Positions 15,984 through 24,564 of a stretch of DNA of 64,000 nucleotides are shown here, piece by piece; the first letter of the stretch is position 1; each line of letters starts with the position of its first letter. The stretch is from Pelagimonas varians (GTDB taxonomy: Bacteria > Pseudomonadota > Alphaproteobacteria > Rhodobacterales > Rhodobacteraceae), in NCBI RefSeq assembly GCF_003208435.1, contig NZ_QKMF01000005.1, positions 62,001 to 126,000 on the forward strand, read 5' to 3'. Under the pieces are notes generated by a model, which worked only from the letters and a program-made list of their open reading frames with translations, was not told the DNA's origin and did not search any database. The translations under genes were made by a program, and so were the position numbers.

Positions 15984-18900
15984 CTAACCCAGCAGTTCCC
16001 GCCTGATAGCGTCTATGAGATCCGCTGTCCTGAACGGTTTGGTAAGCAAAGTGTTTCCGGTTTTCGCCAGCTGATCCTTGACATGTGCATCGTCGGGGTA
16101 ACCGGACATCATAACCGCTTTTATAGATGGTCGTTCAGCCACAGCATATTGCACAAATTCAGGCCCGCTTGTGCCACCAGGCAAGACAACATCAGACAAA
16201 ATCAACGAAAAATCGGATCGGGACTGCAAAGCTTGTTTGGCCGAAGATGCATCCTTTGCGGAAACAACGCGATAACCGTGGTTGCGAAGTGTTTGTTCGG
16301 TGATGTCCTTCAAGGCAGGGTCATCCTCAACCAAAAGAATGACTTCTCCCGCTCCGAGCTGCGTGATTCTTGGGGTTTTTGGAGTCTTGACGGCATTTTT
16401 TTGCGTCGCCTTTGGTAAGAACAATTGAACTCTGGTGCCTTCTCCTTCGGCACTATTGATGAAAAATCCCCCACCTGATTGCTGTGCGAAGCCCATGACC
16501 ATAGATAAGCCAAGCCCACTTCCCTGACCAACCCCTTTGGTGGTGAAGAAAGGTTCGCAAGCATGATCCATCGTCGCCTTGGACATTCCGGTCCCGGTGT
16601 CAGTAACCGTCACGACGACATAATCGCCGGCATCGATCTGCAAGGACAGTGACGGGTCAGATTGTTCGTTGCGGATTGTTGCATTGGAGCAATTGATCGT
16701 AATTCTACCCCCCGAAGGCATTGCATCGCGGGAATTCAGCGCGAGATTCAACAGTGCGTTTTCCAGCTGGCCCGGATCCGCGAGCGCATTCCAAACTCCT
16801 TTGTCCACCGAAAGCTCTAGCTCGATTGTTTCCCCCAAGGCAGGTCTTAGCAGATCCGGCAAGCCAGAAATCACATGGGAAAGGTCAACCACTGTTGGTC
16901 TCAGTCTTTGCTTGCGTGAAAATGACAAAAGCCTTTGGGTCAGCTCGCCGCCGCGCTGTGATGCGCGAATTATGGCAGCGACCAAAGGCTCCAATTCTGG
17001 GCTTTCGATGATTTCTTCTATCAACTCGGCATTGCCTAGGATCACAGCCAGAAGATTGTTGAAGTCATGGGCAATACCGCCGGTCAGCTGACCGATGGCC
17101 TCCATTTTCTGCGACTGGTGAAGCCTTTCTTCGAGTTCGATACGAGTGCTGATATCTGTTAGTACGCCAGTTGACCGGACGGGGTTGCCGGATTGATCTA
17201 CAGCGGTCTGCCCTATCGCCAGGTACCATTTGTATTCACCGGCCTTGGTTTTGAACCGGTGTTCGTTAACAAAGTTTTTGGTCGGGTCCGTGATATGCGC
17301 GTTTAATTTAGTTTGGTAGGCTTCTAAATCATCGGGGTGGATGATTTGCGAAACAGAGCTCCGTTTTATTTCCTCGAACTCGTCTGCTGAGTAGCCCAAA
17401 GCCTCTGCAAAGCCCGGGGACAAATACAAATAATCTTTTTCAAGATCCCAATCCCATACGGTCAATTGCTGCACAGCCAGCGCTAGTCGTTCTTCGCTGG
17501 CGCGCAAGGCATCTTCGCTTCTGCGCTGTTCTGTGACATCTTGTGCCACTGTCGCAATGCCAACATTTTCCAGCTTTTGCTCTTGAATTCGTAGTATTTT
17601 TCCGTCGGATCGCGTGATCTCAAAGGGGTCTGCATGCGGACCGTGGCGCCGGGCAATGCTTTGCTTGATGAAATCATTTTCACGGCCTGCGGTATCCGTC
17701 ATATGTCCGCCTTCAACGCCGCCGCGAAGAAACTTTTCAAACGGTGTGCCCGGGACAAGGCATGCTGGAATATCTTTGTTCAGGTCCCGAAAGACACGGT
17801 TGCCAAACACCAGACGATCATCTGCGTCCCAGAGGCTAAAAGACTCTGCCATTCGTTCAACAGCACGGGACAATAGTAGGTTGGCTTGTTCGACTTGTGT
17901 TTTGGCTGCGACGGCTTTTGTAACGTCTTCGGCGATACCTCGATATCCTAGAAAAACGCCCGCGTCGTCGAACAACGGAATTCCGGATGTGCGTACCCAT
18001 TTCAAGGAGCCGTCGACCTTGATCGCATAAACGAAATCTTTGAATGAACGCCGCGCACGTAAGTCGGCAAAATGCGACTCCCAATTTTCGTCGTCTTCCA
18101 TCGGGGCGCGAAAATCTCCTCGACTGCGGCCAAGAAAGTCAGCACGTGTGACCCCAAAAAATGTTTCGATTCCATCGGAACACCATGTGACACGCAAATT
18201 GCTGTCCATCTCCCAAAACCAATCAGAACTGGCAGCGGCAAAGTCATGGAAGCGCGCGTCGCTCAGTCGTTTTGAAAGTTGGCGGTCAATCAAGAGGCGG
18301 GTCAAAAGGCCGCTCAATACAGCTAACAGGCCACCACCAATCAAAATGCCTGCACTTATGAAATTCGTGGTTTCATGAAGACGCGCATGTGAAGGAGCCA
18401 CCTTTACGGACCACTCTTGCCCGCCGACTTTGATGGTGTTGGTGTCATAAAAACGCTCGGCAACGGCGTTGGTGCTCGGGTTTGTTTCAAACAATACGAC
18501 ATCGCCGTCGGAAACACGGGCGGTATAGAGACCCTGCGGGCTTTCAGCCAAAGCGTTGCTCATCAAGGGTTCGGCGCGAAACACAATGTTGAGAAATCCT
18601 GTTTGTTGGCCGTTGGATGTCATTGGAATATAAGCGACAAATCCTGTTCCGCCTTGGGCCAAGGTTATCGGCGGAGTGATCTGAAGCATTCCGGATGCTC
18701 TGGCGCGGGCCAAGGCGGCGGTTGGTTCGGGCAAGGTGTTGAGATCGAGGCCCAAAGCCGCCGCATTTCCTTGTTCAGGTGTAACGATGCGTACGATCCC
18801 ATCCGGATCCACCCAATTCAGGGCCTGAAGGTCGCCAAAGAGTTGATGAAACAAAGTTGTTTCGGCCCGGAATGATTCAACATCCACTGGCCCGGCTTGA

Positions 18901-19121
18901 CTGAAATGTAAGGCCAATAGTTTGCCTGCATTCAAACGTGCAGCCAAATGCGTTTCAAGTCGAGCCGCAAAATTCACGCTCATAACGCGTGTTTCTGACC
19001 CCAGTTGATCGTCTTCGATTTTGAGATGAACAAAATGTAGAAAGACAGTCGTAGCCATTGTCACCAATGCGACACAAACTGGAATCCAGAGTTGTGACTT
19101 GGTTGATTGACCTGCCTCCAT
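15984..19121 (-). CDS. Hybrid sensor histidine kinase with CHASE and three PAS domains
   Basis: About 1045 residues. In order: transmembrane helix (about 12-30); a periplasmic CHASE-type sensor (about 45-240, with ALNWVDPDGIVR and GMLQITPPITLAQ); second helix (about 250-275); three PAS modules (about 285-410, 415-535 and 545-665); HisKA with phospho-acceptor His in GGIAHDFNNLLAV; HATPase_c (NALLNLALNSRDAM, DTGTGMS, GSGLGLSMV); and a C-terminal receiver domain (VILLVEDDPALKD, phospho-acceptor Asp in LILSDVVLP). I chose the ATG at 19121 because it starts the first membrane helix and has AGGA 5 bp upstream; the frame is open to 19316. No cognate response regulator or HPt protein is adjacent, so it is an orphan sensor. 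Confidence 0.88.
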   Translation of the reverse strand: MEAGQSTKSQLWIPVCVALVTMATTVFLHFVHLKIEDDQLGSETRVMSVNFAARLETHLAARLNAGKLLALHFSQAGPVDVESFRAETTLFHQLFGDLQALNWVDPDGIVRIVTPEQGNAAALGLDLNTLPEPTAALARARASGMLQITPPITLAQGGTGFVAYIPMTSNGQQTGFLNIVFRAEPLMSNALAESPQGLYTARVSDGDVVLFETNPSTNAVAERFYDTNTIKVGGQEWSVKVAPSHARLHETTNFISAGILIGGGLLAVLSGLLTRLLIDRQLSKRLSDARFHDFAAASSDWFWEMDSNLRVTWCSDGIETFFGVTRADFLGRSRGDFRAPMEDDENWESHFADLRARRSFKDFVYAIKVDGSLKWVRTSGIPLFDDAGVFLGYRGIAEDVTKAVAAKTQVEQANLLLSRAVERMAESFSLWDADDRLVFGNRVFRDLNKDIPACLVPGTPFEKFLRGGVEGGHMTDTAGRENDFIKQSIARRHGPHADPFEITRSDGKILRIQEQKLENVGIATVAQDVTEQRRSEDALRASEERLALAVQQLTVWDWDLEKDYLYLSPGFAEALGYSADEFEEIKRSSVSQIIHPDDLEAYQTKLNAHITDPTKNFVNEHRFKTKAGEYKWYLAIGQTAVDQSGNPVRSTGVLTDISTRIELEERLHQSQKMEAIGQLTGGIAHDFNNLLAVILGNAELIEEIIESPELEPLVAAIIRASQRGGELTQRLLSFSRKQRLRPTVVDLSHVISGLPDLLRPALGETIELELSVDKGVWNALADPGQLENALLNLALNSRDAMPSGGRITINCSNATIRNEQSDPSLSLQIDAGDYVVVTVTDTGTGMSKATMDHACEPFFTTKGVGQGSGLGLSMVMGFAQQSGGGFFINSAEGEGTRVQLFLPKATQKNAVKTPKTPRITQLGAGEVILLVEDDPALKDITEQTLRNHGYRVVSAKDASSAKQALQSRSDFSLILSDVVLPGGTSGPEFVQYAVAERPSIKAVMMSGYPDDAHVKDQLAKTGNTLLTKPFRTADLIDAIRRELLG

Positions 19122-19426
19122 TTCGATCCTGTACCAACTTACTCTTCCAAATGCATTAGAGGAGTTATGGCAGACGTAGTCAACCGGCGCGCCGAACGAT
19201 CCCAGACCTACAATGCAGATTTTAATGACAAGTCTCAGTGATATGCTGGCCCAGACACGGCCCAAAACAGGCATTCCAAACGGACCGTGCGGCTGCTTCG
19301 CAGGAACAACAAGCACGATGGGAAAACGTTAGTGAAACGTAGCCTCCTGAAAATGAAGATTCAGGCTCGCGACCCATTGATTTCCGATCTTCGGCATGAG
19401 CAACGGTTCAAAAACGAGCGGTAAAC

Positions 19427-19822
19427 ATGTCTGATCTACTGTGGCTGAACGACGAGCAGAATGTCCGTCTGGAGCCCTTCTGCCCTACCCCCCCCATGGC
19501 AAGCCGAGGGGTGATGATTGACGCGCCTTAAGTGGCATTCATCAATCCCAATGACTTACGTTGGCGCGACAATGGCATCTTCGATGAGAGGTGTGTCGGC
19601 CGCAGCGCTAATCTTGGTGAAGAGAAGACAATCATGGTCAAAGTAACTTACCTGAAAGCCCATCGGACCGTATCGGGATCATGTTCGGCGGGATCAAAGA
19701 CTGGGGGCGCGTGGCACAAGGTACGACAGATGTCCGAAGGGCTTCGTGTTGGCAACCGTTCTCGCTGCAATCGTCAGTTACTGATTATGAGTCCCGAGCC
19801 TAGTCGGCTTTGGTCAGGTTGA
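19427..19822 (+). pseudogene. Decayed IS5-family transposase
   Basis: Starts with MSDLLWLNDEQNVRLEPF, the usual N terminus of IS5-type transposases of alphaproteobacteria (MSDLxWL(S/T)DEQxxRLxPxFP). The reading then breaks at a stop near 19530 and resumes with INPNDLRWRD, GIFDERCVG and MVKVTYLKAHRTVSG, which match the family's xGLRWRDAP, GVFxRxxxx and (M)IDATYLKAHRT blocks. A block between LRWRD and GIF is deleted, and the C-terminal half with the last catalytic residues is missing. It is a non-functional remnant about 150 bp upstream of tRNA-Arg. Confidence 0.75.
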
Positions 19823-19977
19823 CACTGACTCCCACTTGAATAAAAGGTGATCGAAGGTTGACGTCTAATTCGATGCATTGCTCATAACTCTATCTCCGTG
19901 GGGGTGGAAACCGCTTTGAGATTAGTCGCTTAACAAGTAGTAACAATATGTAGTCTGTTTTGCAGTCTGCTTTCAGC

Positions 19978-20054
19978 GGCTCCGTAGCTCAACTGGATAG
20001 AGCAAGGACCTTCTAAGTCCGAGGTTGAGGGTTCGAGTCCTTCCGGGGCCGCCA
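19978..20054 (+). tRNA. tRNA-Arg (anticodon TCT)
   Basis: 77 bases including encoded CCA. The acceptor arms GGCTCCG and CGGGGCC pair (one G-T). The D-arm is TAGCTCAACTGGATAGAGCA, the anticodon loop CTTCTAA reads TCT, and the T-arm contains GGTTCGAGTCC. The discriminator base is G. Confidence 0.95.
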
Positions 20055-20119
20055 AATTCAAATTTAGCTTCGATAATCGAAACGGCTAAATCTTTCTTGT
20101 CCAAGTCTGCGCTTCCCTC

Positions 20120-20266
20120 GCGCGACCCCAACCTGCGCTTTTCGTTTCAGGCGGCACCGAGTATTTCCATGATGAAATATTAGACGACCCGCTGCCCGGT
20201 CTTAATGCTGCAATCGTGAATGCGGGCCGCCTGCTGGTGATCCACAAAAAGGTGGCTGCCGTGTAG
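20120..20266 (+). pseudogene. Coding-like fragment downstream of tRNA-Arg
   Basis: One plus-strand frame reads GGTEYFHDEILDDPLPG then LNAAIVNAGRLLVIHKKVAAV before a TAG at 20264. It has protein-like composition but no start codon or upstream part. It looks like the surviving C-terminal end of a gene whose front was lost next to the tRNA. I do not recognise the family. The rest of 20055-20359 shows nothing supportable. Confidence 0.3.
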
Positions 20267-20359
20267 CCGTAGCACGAGGTTCGTTCCAAAACCGCTCCTT
20301 CGCAGCTAGATGCGAAGAAACCCTTTATGATTTGCGTCAGCGCAGAGCGAAATTGTCGT

Positions 20360-21379
20360 TCAAACCTCGTCAATCCTGACCGTGCGTTGGTCCTCGGCCG
20401 ACCTTGTTATTGCTTCCAGAACTTCGATATTGTGGACAAGTTCCTCAGTTGTAAACGGATAGGGTTCTAGTCCAAGAGCGGCCTTTTTAAAGGCCTGCAG
20501 ATTATGGGTGACCGCATCTTCCCATTCATAGTTGGTTGTTGCGACACCGGTGTCGGTCCGGCCTTGGATATATCTGACATTGCCTCCGGGGGTGTCAGGG
20601 TGGGTTTCATTTATGACCTCAACCCATTCCGCTGTTCCGAACACATGCATGCGAATAAAATGGGGGGTGTGTAGGACCGCGCTTAGCGTGGCAGTCACAC
20701 CGGATTCAAATCCAAGCTGTGCTGTGACGACATCGCCGGTTTCCCATCCCAATGACCGGTTTGCGGTCATGGCCTGGACTGTTTCAACGCGCCCAAAGAA
20801 CGAGATGAACAAATCGGTCAAATGGATGCCCATTGCTGTCATACCCGCCGCGGGTGAAACGGCTTTGGTTGTGCGCCAATCGCCAATTGGGACGCCAATC
20901 AGCTTGTCATGACTAAAGGCTGCCTCGGCATGCATAATCGTACCCAGCGACTGGGATTCGATGGCCTGCTTAAGGGCCACCAAAGCGGGTTCAAAGCGGC
21001 GTTCATGACCAATACCGAGCTGCACACCTGCTTGGACGCAGGCCGCAGCGGACCGGCGCGCGCTATCGGCTGTCAGGCCCAGCGGTTTTTCGCAAAACAC
21101 ATGTTTTCCGGCCTTGGCGCAAGCGATGATTTGTTCTTCGTGTAGCGGATTTGGCGTTGTTAGAATGACGGCATCCATGTCCGGCAACTGCAAAGCTGCG
21201 TCGAGATCGTTTAGCGCTGTCAAAGACATCTCGGCGATCTTGCCGTGGTTGCCTTCAAATGGTTCAACAATGGCGCGGACACGAAAATCGGGATTGTCGA
21301 CCAGACGCTTAGCGATGTGGGTCCCCCACCAGCCAAACCCTGCGATAACAACGTTAAAGGGGGCGGATTGAGTCGTCAT
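20360..21379 (-). CDS. Gfo/Idh/MocA family oxidoreductase
   Basis: 339 residues. An N-terminal Rossmann fold (VVIAGFGWWGTHIAKRL, a GxGxxG type NAD(P) site) contains the family's dinucleotide-anchoring CEKPLG at about residue 95. A C-terminal alpha/beta substrate domain follows, with SPAAGMTAMGIHLTDLF carrying the usual catalytic His-x-x-D. Members oxidise or reduce hydroxyl groups of sugars, inositols and other polyols or cyclic compounds. The ATG at 21379 overlaps the stop of the flavin reductase gene by four bases, so the two are co-translated. It is divergent from the LLM monooxygenase operon. Confidence 0.85.
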   Translation of the reverse strand: MTTQSAPFNVVIAGFGWWGTHIAKRLVDNPDFRVRAIVEPFEGNHGKIAEMSLTALNDLDAALQLPDMDAVILTTPNPLHEEQIIACAKAGKHVFCEKPLGLTADSARRSAAACVQAGVQLGIGHERRFEPALVALKQAIESQSLGTIMHAEAAFSHDKLIGVPIGDWRTTKAVSPAAGMTAMGIHLTDLFISFFGRVETVQAMTANRSLGWETGDVVTAQLGFESGVTATLSAVLHTPHFIRMHVFGTAEWVEVINETHPDTPGGNVRYIQGRTDTGVATTNYEWEDAVTHNLQAFKKAALGLEPYPFTTEELVHNIEVLEAITRSAEDQRTVRIDEV

Positions 21380-21891
21380 AGAATTTCTCCGATGCGTGCA
21401 AAGGCACCTTTGTGAAACAGCAATGGCGACTTGCCTGCAACAGATTTGTACCGCTTTACACTCCCGATAAAGATCACGTGGTCGCCTCCGGGAATTTGGT
21501 TGACCGTTTCACATTCGATCACGGTGGCGGCCCGTGTAAGGACAGGCACGTCATTGACGCCATGACACCAGTTAACATCGGCGAACTTATTGTCCGAAGG
21601 GCGCGAAAAGTTCATGGCCAAATCGACCGAATCTTCACACAAAATATTGATCGCAAAATGCCCGTGGTTGCGAAAGGCGCTCAGGCTTGGTGCCGTCAGC
21701 GCCAGACTCCAAGCGACCAGCGCGGGATCTAACGAAATCGACGTAAAGGAATTTGCAGCAAGACCAACTGGGGCTCCGTTTTCGGCGATTGTTGTGATGA
21801 CAGTTACGCCGGTCGCAAATTGTCCGAAGGTGTCTCGTAGATCCTTAGGGTCAAAATTGGCGATCTCTGGCTGGCAGGTCATTGAATTCAT
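21376..21891 (-). CDS. Flavin reductase family protein
   Basis: 171 residues of the FMN-binding split-barrel flavin reductase family: DTFGQFATGVTVITT at the start, GLAANSFTSISLDPALVAWSL for flavin contact, and GDHVIFIGSVK near the end. Such proteins pass reduced FMN or FAD to two-component monooxygenases; the natural partner is the luciferase-like monooxygenase encoded divergently. I chose the ATG at 21891 because GGAGAG lies 6 bp upstream; further in-frame starts exist above and below it. It is the first gene of a two-gene minus-strand operon. Confidence 0.85.
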   Translation of the reverse strand: MNSMTCQPEIANFDPKDLRDTFGQFATGVTVITTIAENGAPVGLAANSFTSISLDPALVAWSLALTAPSLSAFRNHGHFAINILCEDSVDLAMNFSRPSDNKFADVNWCHGVNDVPVLTRAATVIECETVNQIPGGDHVIFIGSVKRYKSVAGKSPLLFHKGAFARIGEIL

Positions 21892-21974
21892 ACGACTCTC
21901 CATCGGTTTGGTTGCCGTATGATTCAAAACCTGCACCAAACAATCAACTTATGGTATTTGATGTCTTCCCTCAA

Positions 21975-22030
21975 AATTTCTGATGGGGCGTCCAAGAATG
22001 GTCATCAGGTAAACTGATATTATACATCAG
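21975..22030. promoter_or_regulatory. Repeated CTGAT/ATCAG half-sites in the divergent promoter
   Basis: Two inverted pairs occur within about 50 bp: CTGATG at 21980 with CATCAG at 22003, and CTGAT at 22014 with ATCAG at 22026, the last pair forming a compact 17-bp dyad around an AT-rich centre. Their place between the flavin reductase and LLM monooxygenase genes, with a LysR gene in the same cluster, suggests operators. Which protein binds is inference. Confidence 0.4.
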
Positions 22031-22101
22031 AAAGCATCATTTTCTCCACTGCGAAACTTCATGCTCTACAGAATGCAGCACTGAAAAAGGCGGAGGGACG
22101 C

Positions 22102-23211
22102 ATGAAGCTTTCATTTTTTACCATGCCGATTCACCCATTGGGGAAACCGGTTTGGCAAAGTCTTCAAGAAGATCGGGAAGCGTTTATTCTCGCGGATGAA
22201 CTTGGGTTTGTCGAAGGCTACTGCGGCGAGCACACAACAGATCACGCAGAGATCATTACGTCGACAGTCGCCTTTATGGCGAGCCTTGCCTACGAGACGA
22301 AAAACATCATCCTTGGCACCGGCACTGTCAATTTGCCGAACTCGCACCCCGCGCGCGTTGCGGCTGAGGTGGCGATGTTGGATCATATGCTAAAGGGGCG
22401 TTTCCACTTTGGTATCTCGCCCGGTGGTTTGATGTCCGACGCCGAAGTTTTCGGCAATTTGGACAACGACCGGAACGCGATGTTCATCGAATGCATCGAC
22501 ATGGTTCTCAAAATCTGGGCAGGTGAGCCTCCCTATGACCTCAAGGGCGATTTCTATGAGGTCTCGACGCGCAACACCATGATGCCAGAGATCGGTCAGG
22601 GCGCGATCATCAAGCCCTACCAAGATCCGCATCCTCCCATTGTCGGCACTGTTGTGGCACCGTTCTCAAAGGGTGTGACTGCTATGGCTGCACGCGGCTG
22701 GGAACCGATTTCGGCCAACTTCCTGCTGCCCAAGTGGGTCAAAACGCATTGGCCGAACTATGTCGAAGGCTGCAAACAGGGGGGCCGCCCGGCCAAGTTT
22801 GATAACTGGAGCGTCGCCAAGAATATTTGCGTCGCGGACGACATGGCCACAGCGCGCGCTTATGCCCGCGATCCGGCAAGCCCCTATGTCTATTACTATA
22901 GCCAGTTGTTGACGAAACTACGGGCCGGTGGCCGTCTCAATCTGTTCAAAGAAGATCAGAACATGAGTGATGATGATGTGACATTGGATTATGTCATGGA
23001 CAAATTGGTCATTTATGGTGACCCCTCCAGCGTTGCGGACCAAGTCCTTGAGTTTCAGGAACAAGTAGGCCCGTTCGGCAAGCTGGTTTACGCAGGCCAT
23101 GATTGGGCTGATCGTGATCTTGGTCGCCGTTCGATGATCTTGATGGCTGAAAAAGTCTTGCCCAAAGTGAACACTGCCCTTTCTGCGACGGCTATTGGTG
23201 CTGCGCAATGA
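22102..23211 (+). CDS. LLM-class flavin-dependent monooxygenase (bacterial luciferase-like)
   Basis: 369 residues with the luciferase-like TIM-barrel layout. It begins MKLSFFTMPIHPLGK, followed by DELGFVEGYCGEHTTDH, LGTGTVNLPNSHPARVAAEVAMLDHM and GRFHFGISPGG, the usual substrate and FMN-binding blocks. It uses reduced flavin from a partner reductase to insert oxygen into its substrate (hydroxylation, epoxidation or Baeyer-Villiger oxidation). The N-terminal half resembles limonene-monooxygenase-like members, but the substrate is not predictable. AGGGACGC lies close upstream. Its stop overlaps the start of the hydrolase gene (ATGA), so the two are coupled. It heads the plus-strand part of the cluster. 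Confidence 0.87.
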   Translation: MKLSFFTMPIHPLGKPVWQSLQEDREAFILADELGFVEGYCGEHTTDHAEIITSTVAFMASLAYETKNIILGTGTVNLPNSHPARVAAEVAMLDHMLKGRFHFGISPGGLMSDAEVFGNLDNDRNAMFIECIDMVLKIWAGEPPYDLKGDFYEVSTRNTMMPEIGQGAIIKPYQDPHPPIVGTVVAPFSKGVTAMAARGWEPISANFLLPKWVKTHWPNYVEGCKQGGRPAKFDNWSVAKNICVADDMATARAYARDPASPYVYYYSQLLTKLRAGGRLNLFKEDQNMSDDDVTLDYVMDKLVIYGDPSSVADQVLEFQEQVGPFGKLVYAGHDWADRDLGRRSMILMAEKVLPKVNTALSATAIGAAQ

Positions 23212-24014
23212 CCGATACGCTGACGCTACAAGATGGCATATCGATCAACTACCGCATTGATGGTCCTGAGGGGGCGGATTGGATTATCTTGTCCAATTCC
23301 CTGGCGACAGATTTGCGGCTGTGGGATGCAGAAGTCGAATATCTGAGCCAATCGATGCGGGTCCTTCGTTACGACACCCGTGGCCACGGTCAAAGCGATG
23401 CTAGCCCGGCTCCTTATACCTTCGATTTGCTCTGCGGTGACCTGGTTGCCTTGATGGATCACTTGTCGATCGAAAAGGCCGACATCATGGGGATTTCGCT
23501 TGGTGGGATGATCGCCTTGGCCATGGGCATAAACCATCCGGAGCGAGTGGGTCGCATTTTGTGTTGCGATGCCCGCGCTGATGCGCCCGCCACCTACAAG
23601 GCGATTTGGGATGGCAATATAGCCCGCCTTCATTCGGATGGATTGGCAACGCTCTGCGAGCCGACTTTGCAGCGATGGTTCACGGAACCTTTCCTTGCCG
23701 AGCCTGCGAGCAAGCCGAAACTGGACGTTGTGCGCGCGATGTTCAACGCAACTGCGCCTGATGGCTACGAAGGGGTGGCCCGATGCCTGCAATCCCTCGA
23801 TCTTCTGGCTGATTTGTCCAAGATCACGCAGCCGGTTCTGTATGTCACGGGTGCCGGCGATATGGCGGCACCCGTTGCGGTTATGCAGGCCATGTCAGAT
23901 GCCACGCCCAACAGTCGGTTCGACGTGATCGAGTCCGCAGCGCATCTTTCAAATCTGGAACAGCCCAAGGCGTTCGAGATGATTATTTCTGATTTTCTGG
24001 CGCTGTCAGCCTGA
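23208..24014 (+). CDS. Alpha/beta hydrolase, 3-oxoadipate enol-lactonase (PcaD) like
   Basis: 268 residues with the alpha/beta hydrolase fold: oxyanion segment LSNSLATDLRLWD, nucleophile elbow MGISLGGMIAL with the catalytic Ser near residue 95, acid in VTGAGDMAAP, and His in SAAHLSNLEQP. The LSNSLATDLRLWD and RYDTRGHGQSDAS blocks are close to PcaD enol-lactonases of the beta-ketoadipate pathway. No pcaC, pcaB or pcaHG lies nearby, so here it more likely opens a lactone or ester made by the preceding monooxygenase. Its start overlaps the monooxygenase stop by four bases. Confidence 0.85.
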   Translation: MTDTLTLQDGISINYRIDGPEGADWIILSNSLATDLRLWDAEVEYLSQSMRVLRYDTRGHGQSDASPAPYTFDLLCGDLVALMDHLSIEKADIMGISLGGMIALAMGINHPERVGRILCCDARADAPATYKAIWDGNIARLHSDGLATLCEPTLQRWFTEPFLAEPASKPKLDVVRAMFNATAPDGYEGVARCLQSLDLLADLSKITQPVLYVTGAGDMAAPVAVMQAMSDATPNSRFDVIESAAHLSNLEQPKAFEMIISDFLALSA

Positions 24015-24050
24015 AACCCAGCGAACACTACTTATAAAAGGAACGAAAAA

Positions 24051-24527
24051 TTGGGTGCAGTAAAAGAAAAGCCGATTTGGAAATTCAAGGTCACTGGTGG
24101 CCAGGATACGACGACGAAATCCCATGCCACAGCGCGTGGTAAAACAGTTGTCATTGACGAACCCATTCAGCGCGGCGGCACCGACGAAGGCCCTATGCCC
24201 GTTGAATACTTGTTCATGGGGCTGTTGGGGTGCACACAAGTGATTTCCAACAAGCTGGCGGCGCACAATGGCGTGTCGTTTACCAATATGGACATCGATA
24301 TCGCTGTGACCATGGACAGCCATGGCACACGTCTGATTTCCCCTGTCGCCATTCCTTTTCCCGAGGTGGTTTTGGACATCAACGTAACCTATGTGGGGGC
24401 CCGTGAAGGGGCCGTTGCTGTAACTCAGCAGCTGAAACACCATTGTGCGGTTTCTAAAATGCTGCAGGAATCCGGCACCCGCGTCATCGAAAACTGGGTT
24501 CTAAACGGCGAAGCCTTGTCCGCGTGA
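24051..24527 (+). CDS. OsmC family protein
   Basis: 158 residues. The OsmC/Ohr fold is shown by PVEYLFMGLLGCTQVISNKLA and HHCAVSKML, which hold the two redox-active cysteines (about residues 63 and 128). OsmC proteins reduce organic hydroperoxides; in a monooxygenase operon it may clear peroxide by-products or serve a thiol-dependent step. The start is a TTG at 24051 behind AAAGGA; no ATG is suitably placed. It lies 36 bp behind the hydrolase gene in the same direction. Confidence 0.82.
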   Translation: MGAVKEKPIWKFKVTGGQDTTTKSHATARGKTVVIDEPIQRGGTDEGPMPVEYLFMGLLGCTQVISNKLAAHNGVSFTNMDIDIAVTMDSHGTRLISPVAIPFPEVVLDINVTYVGAREGAVAVTQQLKHHCAVSKMLQESGTRVIENWVLNGEALSA

Positions 24528-24564
24528 CATGGCCGGTCTAATGCTGTGATCAAGGGGTAGACTT

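Noticed and set aside
20086-20373. Minus-strand frame after tRNA-Arg
   Set aside because: Overlaps the oxidoreductase end and a more protein-like fragment on the plus strand; no ribosome site.
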